DNA of 54,553 nt from Algoriphagus sp. GTDB taxonomy: Bacteria > Bacteroidota > Bacteroidia > Cytophagales > Cyclobacteriaceae. Shown in pieces: positions 1 to 8,224 of the stretch (positions within the stretch are counted from its first letter, which is position 1; every line of letters begins with the position of its first letter). The stretch lies in the NCBI GenBank assembly GCA_030729785.1, contig JANQWS010000084.1, positions 1 through 54,553 on the forward strand, written 5' to 3'. The notes beneath the pieces are model-generated. The model saw only the letters and a list, made by a program, of their open reading frames with translations. It was not told the origin of the DNA and did no database searches. Both the position numbers and the translations under genes were made by a program.

Positions 1-70
1 GTTCTTGGGTTTGTGCTTGGCTAAGTGTGGCGCAAGCCAAAGCCAAAAAGAGAAGTAGGTGTTTTTTCAT
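1..70 (-). CDS. N-terminus of a secreted protein (partial)
   Basis: Reading leftward from an ATG at 68-70, the first 23 codons encode a lysine-rich start, a hydrophobic leucine/alanine core and a polar SQAQTQE segment. This is a typical Sec signal peptide with cleavage near AQ, as in exported Bacteroidota proteins. The gene runs off the window edge, so the mature protein is not visible and no function can be assigned. Confidence 0.6.
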   Translation of the reverse strand, partial: MKKHLLLFLALACATLSQAQTQE

Positions 71-364
71 AGAGTTAAGTGCTAACAGATAGGAATATTA
101 TGAGATTTTCACAACACCACAAAACCGTACAAAGCAAACGCTACAAAAAACAGGGGGCAGCAGGTAAATAATTCAACCGGTTTCCAGAAAAGAAAAAGGA
201 AAAGGAGGAAAAGAAACAGGTTAGGGAGGAAGCTTTCAGGCAACTACACTGGCAAACCTGTAGAAAAGGGAAATTGGTAAGACTAAGGTTGTAAGCGCAA
301 CTAGGCTCGAGTTGACTGATCAAAAAAGCTATCTAAAAGCGTCTTAGCAAAGGAACACCAAAAC

Positions 365-547
365 CTACTTTCGCTCTTTATTTGAAAAATAAATCAAGGA
401 CCCAAGCCCTTGAAAAAGAAGAATGACCCAAACCCAACCTGTATTTACCTGCCTCGGTTTTTGGAAATTCTTTTTGTTGATGTCGTAAAGCGCATAGATG
501 ATGGCACAAATATTTAAGGCGAATAGTAGTCCAATTACAATTTCCAT
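365..547 (-). CDS. Small PLDc_N-type membrane protein
   Basis: This 60-residue protein has an N-terminal hydrophobic helix (about residues 3-20), a short polar loop with ALYDI and a lysine-rich stretch, and a second helix (about 38-53) ending in IYFSNKERK. Helix, ALYDI-type loop, WV-rich helix and a G-x-(I/L)-YF-polar tail make the pattern of the phospholipase D N-terminal domain (PLDc_N), which also occurs alone in tiny membrane proteins. The function of such stand-alone proteins is not settled. Another tiny membrane ORF lies 46 bp upstream on the same strand, so the two may be co-transcribed. Confidence 0.7.
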   Translation of the reverse strand: MEIVIGLLFALNICAIIYALYDINKKNFQKPRQVNTGWVWVILLFQGLGSLIYFSNKERK

Positions 548-593
548 AAGCCGTAAAGGTTAATCCGTTTAGAGGAATGATCTGACTAGTTCT

Positions 594-755
594 TTACTTT
601 TCCCTAGGATTTTTCTGTGATTCGGTAATCCCCTTTTTCTCGAAATACCAAACTAATCCATGTGTACCAATTAAAAGAACAAAGGCAACAAACGGATTGT
701 AAAACAGCACTGCGAAGCTTCCTGCATAAAGAATTAATCTTAAATAGATATGCAT
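594..755 (-). CDS. Tiny predicted membrane protein (53 aa)
   Basis: An ATG at 753-755 opens 53 codons ending in TAA at 594-596. The protein has one long hydrophobic segment (about residues 5-38, possibly two short helices broken by NP at 20-21), then a charged tail with FEKKG and ending PREK. I do not recognise the family. Support comes from the clean membrane-protein composition with a positive C-terminus and from its place just upstream of the similarly small PLDc_N protein on the same strand. It could still be a chance ORF in AT-rich DNA. Confidence 0.4.
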   Translation of the reverse strand: MHIYLRLILYAGSFAVLFYNPFVAFVLLIGTHGLVWYFEKKGITESQKNPREK

Positions 756-825
756 AGGGATTTAAATTAAGCGCTATTTCATCTTGAACAAGCGGCTGAA
801 TGACCGTAAATTAATTTAAAATTTA

Positions 826-973
826 TGATTATCCGCAATCATGCCAGTAGCACAGTTCCCCTATTTAAAACATGCGGATAATCGTTGACAGACCACAGTC
901 AACGGTCCACAGCTCACCTAATTGAACCTCAAACCTTATTTTATTTGGTTAGTGGTGAAAAAGCGGATAATCA
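826..973. repeat. MITE-like intergenic repeat, copy A (reference copy)
   Basis: This 148-bp element is bounded by a perfect 11-bp terminal inverted repeat: TGATTATCCGC at 826-836 and GCGGATAATCA at 963-973. An internal near-copy, GCGGATAATCG, lies at 874-884. The interior carries CAGTAGC, then GACAGACCACAGTC, CGGTCCACAGCTCA, TTGAAC and TTAGTGGTGAAAAAG blocks that recur in the same order elsewhere in the window (22701, inverted at 32684, 54208). It has no coding capacity. No convincing target-site duplication was found. Confidence 0.8.
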
Positions 974-997
974 TATTAAAATTAAAGAAACTTACAA

Positions 998-1030
998 AAG
1001 GCCTGTCAGAATTAAAATCTGACAGGCCTT
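998..1030. terminator. Strong hairpin after the amidohydrolase gene
   Basis: A perfect 13-bp inverted repeat (AAGGCCTGTCAGA, 998-1010, with its complement at 1018-1030) has a 7-nt loop. It lies 20 bp beyond the stop codon of the leftward amidohydrolase gene. The DNA beyond it on the leftward strand is T-rich only in patches, so a rho-independent terminator is likely but not textbook. Confidence 0.7.
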
Positions 1031-1050
1031 CAACTTTTTATTTTTTATCC

Positions 1051-2754
1051 CTACTTCTTCTGGTACACCACTTTACCTCCCACCACGGTCAACTGCACCT
1101 TGGCTTGAAGAATTTCGTCTTCCGGGATTTCCATGATGTTTTTGTCGTATACGGTGAAGTCAGCGGCCTTGCCCGCCTCGATGGAGCCTTTGAAGTTTTC
1201 CTCAAACTCCGCATAGGCACCATCCAAAGTATAGGACTTCAAGGCCTGATCACGAGTCATTTTTTGGTCTCCTTCGTAGCCCCCTTCCGGTAGTCCTTGG
1301 AGGGTCTTGCGGGTGACGGAAGCATAAAAAGAAGGGAGTGGATCTACGGGCTCTACCGGAGCATCGGTGCCGTTGGCAATGCGTGCACCAGTCTTAAATA
1401 GACTTTGCCATACATAAGCCCCATCGATGATGCGCTTCTCTCCTAGCCTTCCGATGGCCCAAGGGCGGTCGGAACTCAAGTGGATCGCCTGCATGGCGGC
1501 AATTACACCCAGCTTTCCAAAGCGTGGGATATCGTCAGGATGCAAGTGCTGGGCATGTTCGATGCGGAAGCGATGGTCTTTTGCCTCGGGAAACTTAGTA
1601 AGCGCTGCTTCGTATCGGTCCAAAATCTCCTGGTTGGCACGATCGCCAATGGCATGCGAACAAACCTGAAACCCAAGCGGCAAGGCTTTCTCAGATACCT
1701 CTGTCACCACCGACATGGGCAAGGTCTCGTGCCCACGGTGGCCCGGCTTGTCTGAATAGTCTTCCAACAACCAGGCACCCCAAGGGCCTAATGCTCCATC
1801 GCAATTGAGTTTGATGGAGCGCACGGTCACCCAGTGATTGGGATCGATCATCGGCCCTTTTTTATACCAGGCTTCCAACAAGTCTGGCTGTCTACCAGTC
1901 AGCATGATGTACATGCGGGCGGTTAACTTGCCCTCTTTTTGAAATTTCTGTACCAAGTCGATGACCTCCTGTCCGGAACCCGCATCGTGAAAGGATGTGA
2001 TCCCCTTTTCTGCAAGTTCTTGCAGCGCTAGAGTCAAGGCCTCCTCATTTTTTTCTGGGGTAGTTTCAGGGATCAATTTGACCACTAATGCTGAAGCACG
2101 CTCTACGAGCACCCCAGTAGGATTACCGAGCTCGTCGCGTAAGACTTCTCCGCCCTCCACTTCTTGGGTGGGCGTTTCGCTGCGCAAAGGGGTGATACCC
2201 GCTAGCTCCATCGCCTTTTGATTCACAAACGAGGCATGCCCAGAGGCGTGCGCGAGGTAAACAGGATTGTTGGGGCTCACTGCACTGAGTGCTTCGTGCG
2301 TTTGAAAGCCTTTGACGGTCTTTTCGGGCATTTTGAGCCACTTGTCCTGGTGCCATCCCCTGCCTGTAATCCAGTCTCCTGGCTTGGCAACGGCGGCGGC
2401 CTCCCCTACTTTTTGGATCAATTCCTCGTAGGTCTTCACTCCCATCAAGTCAATTTCCAGTTTGTTGTAGCCTATTCCCATCAGGTGGGCATGGGATTCA
2501 ATGATTCCTGGAGTCATCGTCTTTCCGGCTAAATCTATCACCTCTGTGTCGCTGCCAACAAATTTTTGGATTTCTTCAGTAGTACCCACGGCCAAAATAA
2601 GTCCATCCTTGACCGCAACAGCCTCTACTTTCGGATTGGCTTCGTCTACGGTGTAGACAATTCCATTGATAAACACTTGGTCGGCCGGATCAGGACCTGC
2701 TTGGCAACTCCAAAGAAGGAGGCCTACAAAAAAAGAATAGAGAATTGTTTTCAT
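1051..2754 (-). CDS. YtcJ-like amidohydrolase, predicted lipoprotein
   Basis: A 567-residue amidohydrolase-superfamily protein (Amidohydro_3, YtcJ type). These are metal-dependent TIM-barrel hydrolases of amides, ureas or related C-N bonds; the substrate cannot be told from sequence. Visible motifs include the HxH pair (H88, H90), HASGHASFVN, the HDAGSG strand, SHAIGDRANQ, RIEHAQHL and GTDAPVEP with the late metal-ligand Asp. I chose the ATG at 2754 because it begins a lipoprotein signal with lipobox LLWSC (Cys17); an ATG 54 bp upstream would bury it. The protein is therefore probably membrane-anchored in the periplasm. A strong hairpin follows the gene. Confidence 0.9.
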   Translation of the reverse strand: MKTILYSFFVGLLLWSCQAGPDPADQVFINGIVYTVDEANPKVEAVAVKDGLILAVGTTEEIQKFVGSDTEVIDLAGKTMTPGIIESHAHLMGIGYNKLEIDLMGVKTYEELIQKVGEAAAVAKPGDWITGRGWHQDKWLKMPEKTVKGFQTHEALSAVSPNNPVYLAHASGHASFVNQKAMELAGITPLRSETPTQEVEGGEVLRDELGNPTGVLVERASALVVKLIPETTPEKNEEALTLALQELAEKGITSFHDAGSGQEVIDLVQKFQKEGKLTARMYIMLTGRQPDLLEAWYKKGPMIDPNHWVTVRSIKLNCDGALGPWGAWLLEDYSDKPGHRGHETLPMSVVTEVSEKALPLGFQVCSHAIGDRANQEILDRYEAALTKFPEAKDHRFRIEHAQHLHPDDIPRFGKLGVIAAMQAIHLSSDRPWAIGRLGEKRIIDGAYVWQSLFKTGARIANGTDAPVEPVDPLPSFYASVTRKTLQGLPEGGYEGDQKMTRDQALKSYTLDGAYAEFEENFKGSIEAGKAADFTVYDKNIMEIPEDEILQAKVQLTVVGGKVVYQKK

Positions 2755-2814
2755 GGGTTGGTATTTGAATACCGAAACTACCTTATTTGATTTATGTTGG
2801 CAAGTCATTCAAAG

Positions 2815-3110
2815 AATAACAGGCCAACGGCTAACAGACCACAGTCCACGGCGCAGCGAATCGAACTTCGTGCCCTATTTTCTTTCGTCAGGGAAAATAA
2901 ATTGAATGTGCCTATCGAATAAAATCTGCGGTTTTTTTCCATACCGATCTGCGTAAAAAAATCCTTCAAATCACCCCCTCCACAGACAACAGACCACGGC
3001 TCGCTTACTTGAACCAAAAGTCTTATTTTCCATGGGGATTGCTAAAAAAAAGTGGGAATCCATACGATTTAAATCTGCGTAATTTTTCTCCAAAAATCGG
3101 CGTGAAAAAA
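2815..3110. repeat. Decayed repeats in a 387-bp non-coding gap
   Basis: No gene is visible between the amidohydrolase start and the end of the FG-GAP gene. Two degenerate relatives of copy A occur: ACAGACCACAGTCCACGG with TCGAAC near 2837-2880, and ACAGACCACGGCTCGCTTAC with TTGAACC near 2990-3018. Interleaved are AATCTGCGG/GATCTGCGT segments (about 2924-2960 and 3070-3110) of the type also found at 24800-25005. The stretch reads as layers of decayed intergenic repeats. Confidence 0.55.
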
Positions 3111-3141
3111 CCCAGAAGAGCAAGAATAAAATTAACGCTCC

Positions 3142-5229
3142 TTACCTCACCCAGATTTTTTGGACGACCGTCTGCTTGTCCTCGGTTTGCAACTGCAAAA
3201 AATACATGCCTGGCGCCAGATTTGGGATATCCACCAGCACCGCTCTTCTTGCAGGAAGTAGTATTTCAGAAAGCAGCACCTGACCAAGCGCAGAAACCAA
3301 CCGCCCAGTAGCAGGCACACTAGACACAATTTGGAAGGAACCAGAACTTGGATTTGGAAAGGCGGTGACGCTAAATTCTCCTGCTGAATCTCCATCGGTA
3401 CTAGCTGCACTGAGGTAGAGCAGCCCTCCTCCGCGAGTACCTAGTATCAAGTCGTCTTCCTCGCCTAGACTTGACTTGACTACTGCAAGCCAGTTGGAGC
3501 GACCCAGTCTCAGCGGCAAGTACTGATTTTGAATCCGAACCAATACCTCTTCTCGAACGGGAGCATTCAGAAAATCTCTGATTCGGAAAATTCTGCCCGT
3601 TTGATCTACCGAATACAAAACAGGGCTTTCTCCGCTACGTATCGTTACATTCAGATTGCGGCTACCAGGATTGTCTTGAAAACCTAAAAAATTGCTCGCC
3701 ACTAACTGAACCGATCGAGCGGTCAAGTCCACTTCGTATTGGGTCAAGCTGCCATTTTGAGCGGCCACCAAGAGCTGATCTTTCCCTTGGTGCCCATACA
3801 GGGTCAACTGGTCTCCAGTCCTCAAGGACAGTCCCTTTAGGGCAAATTCCCCCCAATTTACCCCCTCTCGTTTGAGCAAAACAGGAGCCGGTACGCCCGT
3901 ACTGCTGGTGCGGGTTCCCAGCACCCAAAGGTGCTTTTCCTTGGAAACGGAGGTGTAGTCCAACAGGGTCAAATCCAGGAGATTGAGTTCGGAAAGCCCC
4001 AAGTAATCTTCTTCTACCAGTTCCAGTTGCGTTCCAGTGTACCGCATTCGGTAGGCTTGACCCAGGACTTTGGTTCCCTTTTTTCCATTGGCAGTCACAA
4101 GGAGTTCACCTGAAAAGGAAGTCCCACTAAAAAATGGGCGTGTATTTTCCCCTAAATCCAGCACTTGATTCTGGAGGATGGGAAGCATTTTGCCGGTACC
4201 CTTTTCCAATCGGACTATAGATTGAGCAAAATCAACACCAAAAGGTGCTGCGGTTTCGTTTGTATTCAAACTTACAATCAGGGATTCCTCCAAATACTGT
4301 CCTGCATGGAAGCGAGGAAACTCTGGTAAAGACCCGAACCCCGGTAACTCCTTAGAAAAGGAGGCGAATTTCGGGTTGCTGCTAGTGCCCTCGTTGGGTA
4401 AAAAATAAAGGGTAGTGCATTCCTCACGTCCCATGAGCAGGTCTGGGATGCCGTCACCCGTAAAATCTCGGTATAGCAAACTATGCCCCCCTGCATGCTG
4501 TACTCGGGCTTGGTCTAAAGGAGAAGCGGGTGTGGCGAGAGTTCTTCCGTCGCAGGTCAACCCGAAACTAATCTGCCCACAACCGCAAAACTCAAAACCA
4601 CCCCAGTGCCGAATAGGAAAAGCAAAGCCATCGATATCCGGACTACCCTTGCGTTCGATAGAGGTATTGCGGTAGTATTCCAGGTAGTCCCCGACGGCAA
4701 AGTTGAAAAGAAGCAAGTCCAAATCCCCATCCCCATCCAAGTCTTGGAGGAGGGGCGTGTCCAGGTTATTGGCAGGAATGTTATTGGCTCCCTCCAAGCG
4801 CAAGAAATTCTGAGCTATGGTCCAGGAAATCTGACTTCCCGAGGAAGTATTGCGGTAGGCTTTTATGCCGAGTGCGGTAGACGTAAAGAGGTCTTTTTTC
4901 CCATCTCGATCAAAATCCGCCAAGACCAAAAATCCACTCACATCTGTCGGAAAAAAGTAACTGAGTTCGGGCCGAATGAGGAACTGCTCCCCTTTTTTCT
5001 CAAAAACCTGGAGTTGCCGCGAATTGATGTCCCAAACCACCCATTCCTCTTTTCCATCCCCAGTAAGGTCAATCGTTTGGATCTGGGCGGAATTGATTCC
5101 TAGCGAAAACCCATTCGATAGCACTTGCCCCTTCAAACGAATGGTTTTGCCCTGATCCAATTCCACTACCTTTTGCCCAAGCAGTGGTGTGGCAATCCAT
5201 ATCAAAATTAGGACAAGAATTTTTCGCAT
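3142..5229 (-). CDS. Secreted FG-GAP/VCBS-repeat protein with T9SS sorting domain
   Basis: A 695-residue exported protein. Residues 1-18 form a Sec signal peptide ending LLGQ. The body has calcium-loop FG-GAP/VCBS repeats, recognisable from DLTGDGKEEWV, DFDRDGKKDLF, DLDGDGDLDLL and DFTGDGIPDLLMG, which usually build a beta-propeller. The last 75 residues or so (FPNPSSGSFQI ... LAPGMYFLQLQ ... KIWVR) match the type-A C-terminal sorting domain recognised by the type IX secretion system. It is probably moved across the outer membrane and attached to the surface or released. No enzymatic motif is visible; binding is a guess. It stands alone and diverges from murF. Confidence 0.9.
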   Translation of the reverse strand: MRKILVLILIWIATPLLGQKVVELDQGKTIRLKGQVLSNGFSLGINSAQIQTIDLTGDGKEEWVVWDINSRQLQVFEKKGEQFLIRPELSYFFPTDVSGFLVLADFDRDGKKDLFTSTALGIKAYRNTSSGSQISWTIAQNFLRLEGANNIPANNLDTPLLQDLDGDGDLDLLLFNFAVGDYLEYYRNTSIERKGSPDIDGFAFPIRHWGGFEFCGCGQISFGLTCDGRTLATPASPLDQARVQHAGGHSLLYRDFTGDGIPDLLMGREECTTLYFLPNEGTSSNPKFASFSKELPGFGSLPEFPRFHAGQYLEESLIVSLNTNETAAPFGVDFAQSIVRLEKGTGKMLPILQNQVLDLGENTRPFFSGTSFSGELLVTANGKKGTKVLGQAYRMRYTGTQLELVEEDYLGLSELNLLDLTLLDYTSVSKEKHLWVLGTRTSSTGVPAPVLLKREGVNWGEFALKGLSLRTGDQLTLYGHQGKDQLLVAAQNGSLTQYEVDLTARSVQLVASNFLGFQDNPGSRNLNVTIRSGESPVLYSVDQTGRIFRIRDFLNAPVREEVLVRIQNQYLPLRLGRSNWLAVVKSSLGEEDDLILGTRGGGLLYLSAASTDGDSAGEFSVTAFPNPSSGSFQIVSSVPATGRLVSALGQVLLSEILLPARRAVLVDIPNLAPGMYFLQLQTEDKQTVVQKIWVR

Positions 5230-5324
5230 AGTGAGGGTGAGGGGTGCATTCGCTTAAAATAAAACGAATCGCTCAGTACAAAGATGCTTCGATTGCGTTA
5301 TTTTGTGACAAATATTTGAAAAAA

Positions 5325-6620
5325 ATGAACCTGGACACGCTCTACTCCCTCTTTCTTAGTAGCACTGGTGTAAGTACGGATACTCGGAAAATTGATTCTG
5401 GGAATCTCTTTTTTGCCTTGAAAGGGCCAAACTTTGATGCAAACACCTTTGCACCAACGGCCTTGGAGATGGGTGCTTCAGCAGTGGTGGTGGATGACCC
5501 TGCTGTGATTCCTGCAGGGGATACCCGCTATTTTTTATGCGAGGATGTCTTGAGCACCTTGCAGCAGCTGTCCACCTACCACCGAAGAAAATTTGACATT
5601 CCCGTAATTGGCTTGACGGGCTCCAATGGAAAAACGACCTCGAAGGAACTTTTGCACAGCGTGCTGAAGCATAGATTCAATACACTAGCTACGATCGGCA
5701 ACCTCAACAACCATATCGGTGTACCGCTGACACTCCTACGCCTGCGCCCCGAGCACAAGATTGCCATCATCGAGATGGGAGCAAACAAGCAGGGGGATAT
5801 TGAAGAGCTTTGCTTGATTGCGGAGCCCACCCACGGCTGCATCACCAATATTGGAAAGGCCCACTTGGAAGGCATGGGGGGTCCTGCGGGAGTCTTGAAA
5901 ACCAAAACAGAGCTGTTCCAATTCCTAAAGAGTCACCAGGGAACGGTATTTATCAATACCCAGGACCCAAATTTGGCTCCGCTGATTGCTCGATTTGAAA
6001 ACCCAGTGACGTATCCTGCTCCAGGGGATTTCTGTGCCATTCAATTTCATGGAGCCGATCCCTTCGTAGCATTTTCAGTTCCTGGAGTAGCAGGCACGCA
6101 TGTCAGTTCGCTTGTGGGGGAATACAATTTTGGAAATATCGCCAATGCGCTGACTATGGGTGCCTACTTTGGTGTTCCGATGGCGGATGCCGTTCGTGGG
6201 ATTTTGGAATACAGTCCAGAAAATATGCGTTCCCAGCTCATAGAAAAGCGCAGCAATGTGATTGTCTTGGATGCTTACAATGCCAATCCATCCAGTATGG
6301 AGGTGGCTATCCGCACCTTTGGTAAGATGACGGGGAAGAAACACAAAATGGTCATCCTAGGAGACATGTTTGAATTGGGCGACTATGCGGAAGAAGAGCA
6401 CCGCAAGTTGGGTAAGCTCGTGAGTGAATTTGCCTTTGACAAAGTCTGCTTTACCGGAAAATTGATCGTGTCCGCTCTGGAAACTGCTCCTTCGGCCTTG
6501 TATTTTCCAGACCCTTTTTCCTTCCGCAACTGGCTCCAAGACAGCAAATTGGAAGATTACCTGATTCTGATCAAGGGAAGTCGAGGCATGAAGTTGGAAA
6601 CACTGGTGGAGTTTATTTGA
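5325..6620 (+). CDS. murF: UDP-N-acetylmuramoyl-tripeptide--D-alanyl-D-alanine ligase
   Basis: This cytoplasmic Mur ligase adds D-Ala-D-Ala to the UDP-MurNAc-tripeptide, the last soluble step of peptidoglycan precursor synthesis. An N-terminal substrate domain (STDTRKI, ALKGPNFDAN) precedes the ATP P-loop GSNGKTTS (99-106). NLNNHIGVPLT, the EMGANKQGDI strand and ITNIGKAHLEG follow in the central domain, and LDAYNANPSSM in the C-terminal domain. At 431 residues it has normal length. I start at the ATG at 5325, where the conserved MurF N-terminus begins; the reading frame extends 81 bp further upstream but that part looks non-coding. It stands alone rather than in a dcw cluster. Confidence 0.93.
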   Translation: MNLDTLYSLFLSSTGVSTDTRKIDSGNLFFALKGPNFDANTFAPTALEMGASAVVVDDPAVIPAGDTRYFLCEDVLSTLQQLSTYHRRKFDIPVIGLTGSNGKTTSKELLHSVLKHRFNTLATIGNLNNHIGVPLTLLRLRPEHKIAIIEMGANKQGDIEELCLIAEPTHGCITNIGKAHLEGMGGPAGVLKTKTELFQFLKSHQGTVFINTQDPNLAPLIARFENPVTYPAPGDFCAIQFHGADPFVAFSVPGVAGTHVSSLVGEYNFGNIANALTMGAYFGVPMADAVRGILEYSPENMRSQLIEKRSNVIVLDAYNANPSSMEVAIRTFGKMTGKKHKMVILGDMFELGDYAEEEHRKLGKLVSEFAFDKVCFTGKLIVSALETAPSALYFPDPFSFRNWLQDSKLEDYLILIKGSRGMKLETLVEFI

Positions 6621-6630
6621 GAAAGCTCCT

Positions 6631-6730
6631 CGAAATTTACAATTTCGTGGCTCTATCCACCGATGTTCACATCGAATCAGGGGATTGAAAATCCTATGAT
6701 AGGAGCTCGATACGCCGCGGCGCATCGAGC
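6631..6730. repeat. Array of short hairpins (GATT-NNN-AATC type)
   Basis: Four inverted repeats follow one another after murF: CGAAATT-tac-AATTTCG (6631-6647), CGATGT-tc-ACATCG (6661-6674), GGATT-gaa-AATCC (6682-6694) and a 26-bp near-palindrome from GCTCGAT to ATCGAGC around GCCGCGGC (6705-6730). The block GGGATTGAAAATCC...ATGATAG.AGCTCG...GAGCAGC reappears in diverged form at 45790-45840. The rest of the 245-bp gap shows no gene. Confidence 0.65.
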
Positions 6731-6865
6731 AGCACTAGAATGCCCACTGCATACCTAAACTGACCCAACGTTTAAATTAAAAAGTAAGTTAGTTTATGAA
6801 CTCCTTGACCCGTTCTTAGTTCTAGCTCTGTACTTTAGTCTTTAACGTTTTCTATCCCTCCTACC

Positions 6866-7543
6866 ATGCGTCCCTACTTAGATTTTCTATCTGCCTTGAG
6901 TGAAAACAACCACAAAGATTGGATGGATACCAACAAGAAGTGGTACCTAGACACGAAGGCCACCCTAGTAACCGACACGGAAGTGCTGCTAAAAACCATG
7001 GTAGAATTGGAGCCGAGCCTAGCTTCCTTCAAGGCCAAGGATTGCCTGTTTCGACAAAATAGGGACGTGCGCTTTTCTGCCAACAAAAATCCCTATAAAA
7101 CCAATTTCGGAGTGTACTTTTCTCCGGGAGGCAAGAAATCGCCAGGACCAGGGTACTACCTTCAAATTCAACCTGGAAACTCATTTCTGGCTGGAGGAAT
7201 TTGGATGCCTGAAGCGGATACGCTAAAAAAAATCCGAAAGGAAATCGACTTCAGTGGAGCCGATTTGGAGCGAATTGTAGAAAATCCTGACTTCAAAAAA
7301 CTTTTTTCTAGTTTGGAAGGGGAAAAACTCAAAACCTGCCCTCGAGATTACGAAGCCACCCACCCCTACATCGAGTACCTCAAACTAAAAAGCTTTACGG
7401 TATCGCATCCCATCTCTGACCATGCGGTACGCACGGGTGCATTTATTCATTTTGCAGGGGAAGGTTTTCGGCAAATGAAACCCTTTATCGACTTTCTGAG
7501 CCAGGCCTTGGAAGAGGTGGAAGATGGGTCTGGATTGCTATGA
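6866..7543 (+). CDS. DUF2461 family protein
   Basis: A 225-residue cytoplasmic protein matching DUF2461 (TIGR02453). Typical features are the opening FLSALSENNHKDWMDTNKKWY (LxxNNxxxWF-like), the central FRQNRDVRFSANKNPYKTNF and the YYLQIQPGNSFLAGGIWMP strand. The family is widespread in bacteria and fungi and has no established biochemical role. There is no signal peptide. It reads alone in its direction, with a short gap to marC that contains a promoter-like sequence. Confidence 0.9.
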   Translation: MRPYLDFLSALSENNHKDWMDTNKKWYLDTKATLVTDTEVLLKTMVELEPSLASFKAKDCLFRQNRDVRFSANKNPYKTNFGVYFSPGGKKSPGPGYYLQIQPGNSFLAGGIWMPEADTLKKIRKEIDFSGADLERIVENPDFKKLFSSLEGEKLKTCPRDYEATHPYIEYLKLKSFTVSHPISDHAVRTGAFIHFAGEGFRQMKPFIDFLSQALEEVEDGSGLL

Positions 7544-7593
7544 ATCCAAACTAGGAAGTTAAGGGAATCCTTCGTGACTCTCCAAAATCTACC

Positions 7594-7601
7594 TACCTTT
7601 G
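7594..7601 (+). promoter_or_regulatory. Possible -7 element before the MarC gene
   Basis: TACCTTTG fits the Bacteroidota -7 consensus TAnnTTTG and sits 4 bp before the ATG at 7606. A weak -33 match (TTCG) is near 7571. If used, transcription would begin at or just beyond the ATG, implying a very short leader or an internal start. Confidence 0.35.
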
Positions 7602-7605
7602 CGAC

Positions 7606-8187
7606 ATGGTAGATTTCAAACAAATTCTTTCGGTTTCCCTTATCCTTTTTTCTGTCATTGACATCCTGGGATCCATTCCCATTATCATCAACTTACGGAA
7701 AAAAGTAGGTCACATTCAGTCCGAAAAGGCTACGATCGTTGCGGGCATTTTAATGGTCGCCTTTCTTCTGGTAGGAAAATCCATCTTGAATCTATTTGGG
7801 ATTGGAGTAGAGGATTTTGCGATTGCAGGAGCCTTGATCATCTTCGCATTAGGTGCAGAGATGATCTTAGGAATAGAGTTGTTCAAACCGGACCCCAATG
7901 CAACTGCAAGTGCTTCCATTGTTCCCATAGCCTTTCCGCTTATTGCTGGTGCAGGGACCCTTACTACCATTCTGACCTTAAAAGCTGAGTTTGAGCAGAT
8001 CAACATCGCAATTGGAATCCTACTCAACTTGATTTTTGTGTATGTCGTATTAAAAAGTACCTCTTGGCTGGAGGAGAAACTTGGGAAAACAGGGGTGGAT
8101 GTTCTACGTAGAATATTTGGAATCATCCTCTTATCTATTGCTGTAAAAATCTTCAAGACCAACGCTTTCCCATTAGTTGGAGAATGA
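7606..8187 (+). CDS. MarC-family integral membrane protein
   Basis: A 193-residue inner-membrane protein with about six hydrophobic helices and the MarC/UPF0056 signature SVIDILGSIPIII near the N-terminus. Later segments are EDFAIAGALIIFALGAEMIL and PIAFPLIAGAGTLTTIL. MarC proteins were once tied to multiple antibiotic resistance; that link was later withdrawn and the transported substrate is unknown. rnhA follows 37 bp downstream on the same strand. Confidence 0.92.
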   Translation: MVDFKQILSVSLILFSVIDILGSIPIIINLRKKVGHIQSEKATIVAGILMVAFLLVGKSILNLFGIGVEDFAIAGALIIFALGAEMILGIELFKPDPNATASASIVPIAFPLIAGAGTLTTILTLKAEFEQINIAIGILLNLIFVYVVLKSTSWLEEKLGKTGVDVLRRIFGIILLSIAVKIFKTNAFPLVGE

Positions 8188-8224
8188 ACAATTTGGATTT
8201 CGCATTTTTTAATTTCTTTGTAGG

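Noticed and set aside
141-323. Leftward 60-codon ORF with a phenylalanine/serine-rich translation
   Set aside because: It comes from purine-rich low-complexity DNA; the translation has no family resemblance and no sensible topology. The 71-364 gap is treated as non-coding.
922-1293. Rightward 123-codon ORF across the repeat and the amidohydrolase 3' end
   Set aside because: It runs antisense through the amidohydrolase and through repeat copy A; it is a shadow.
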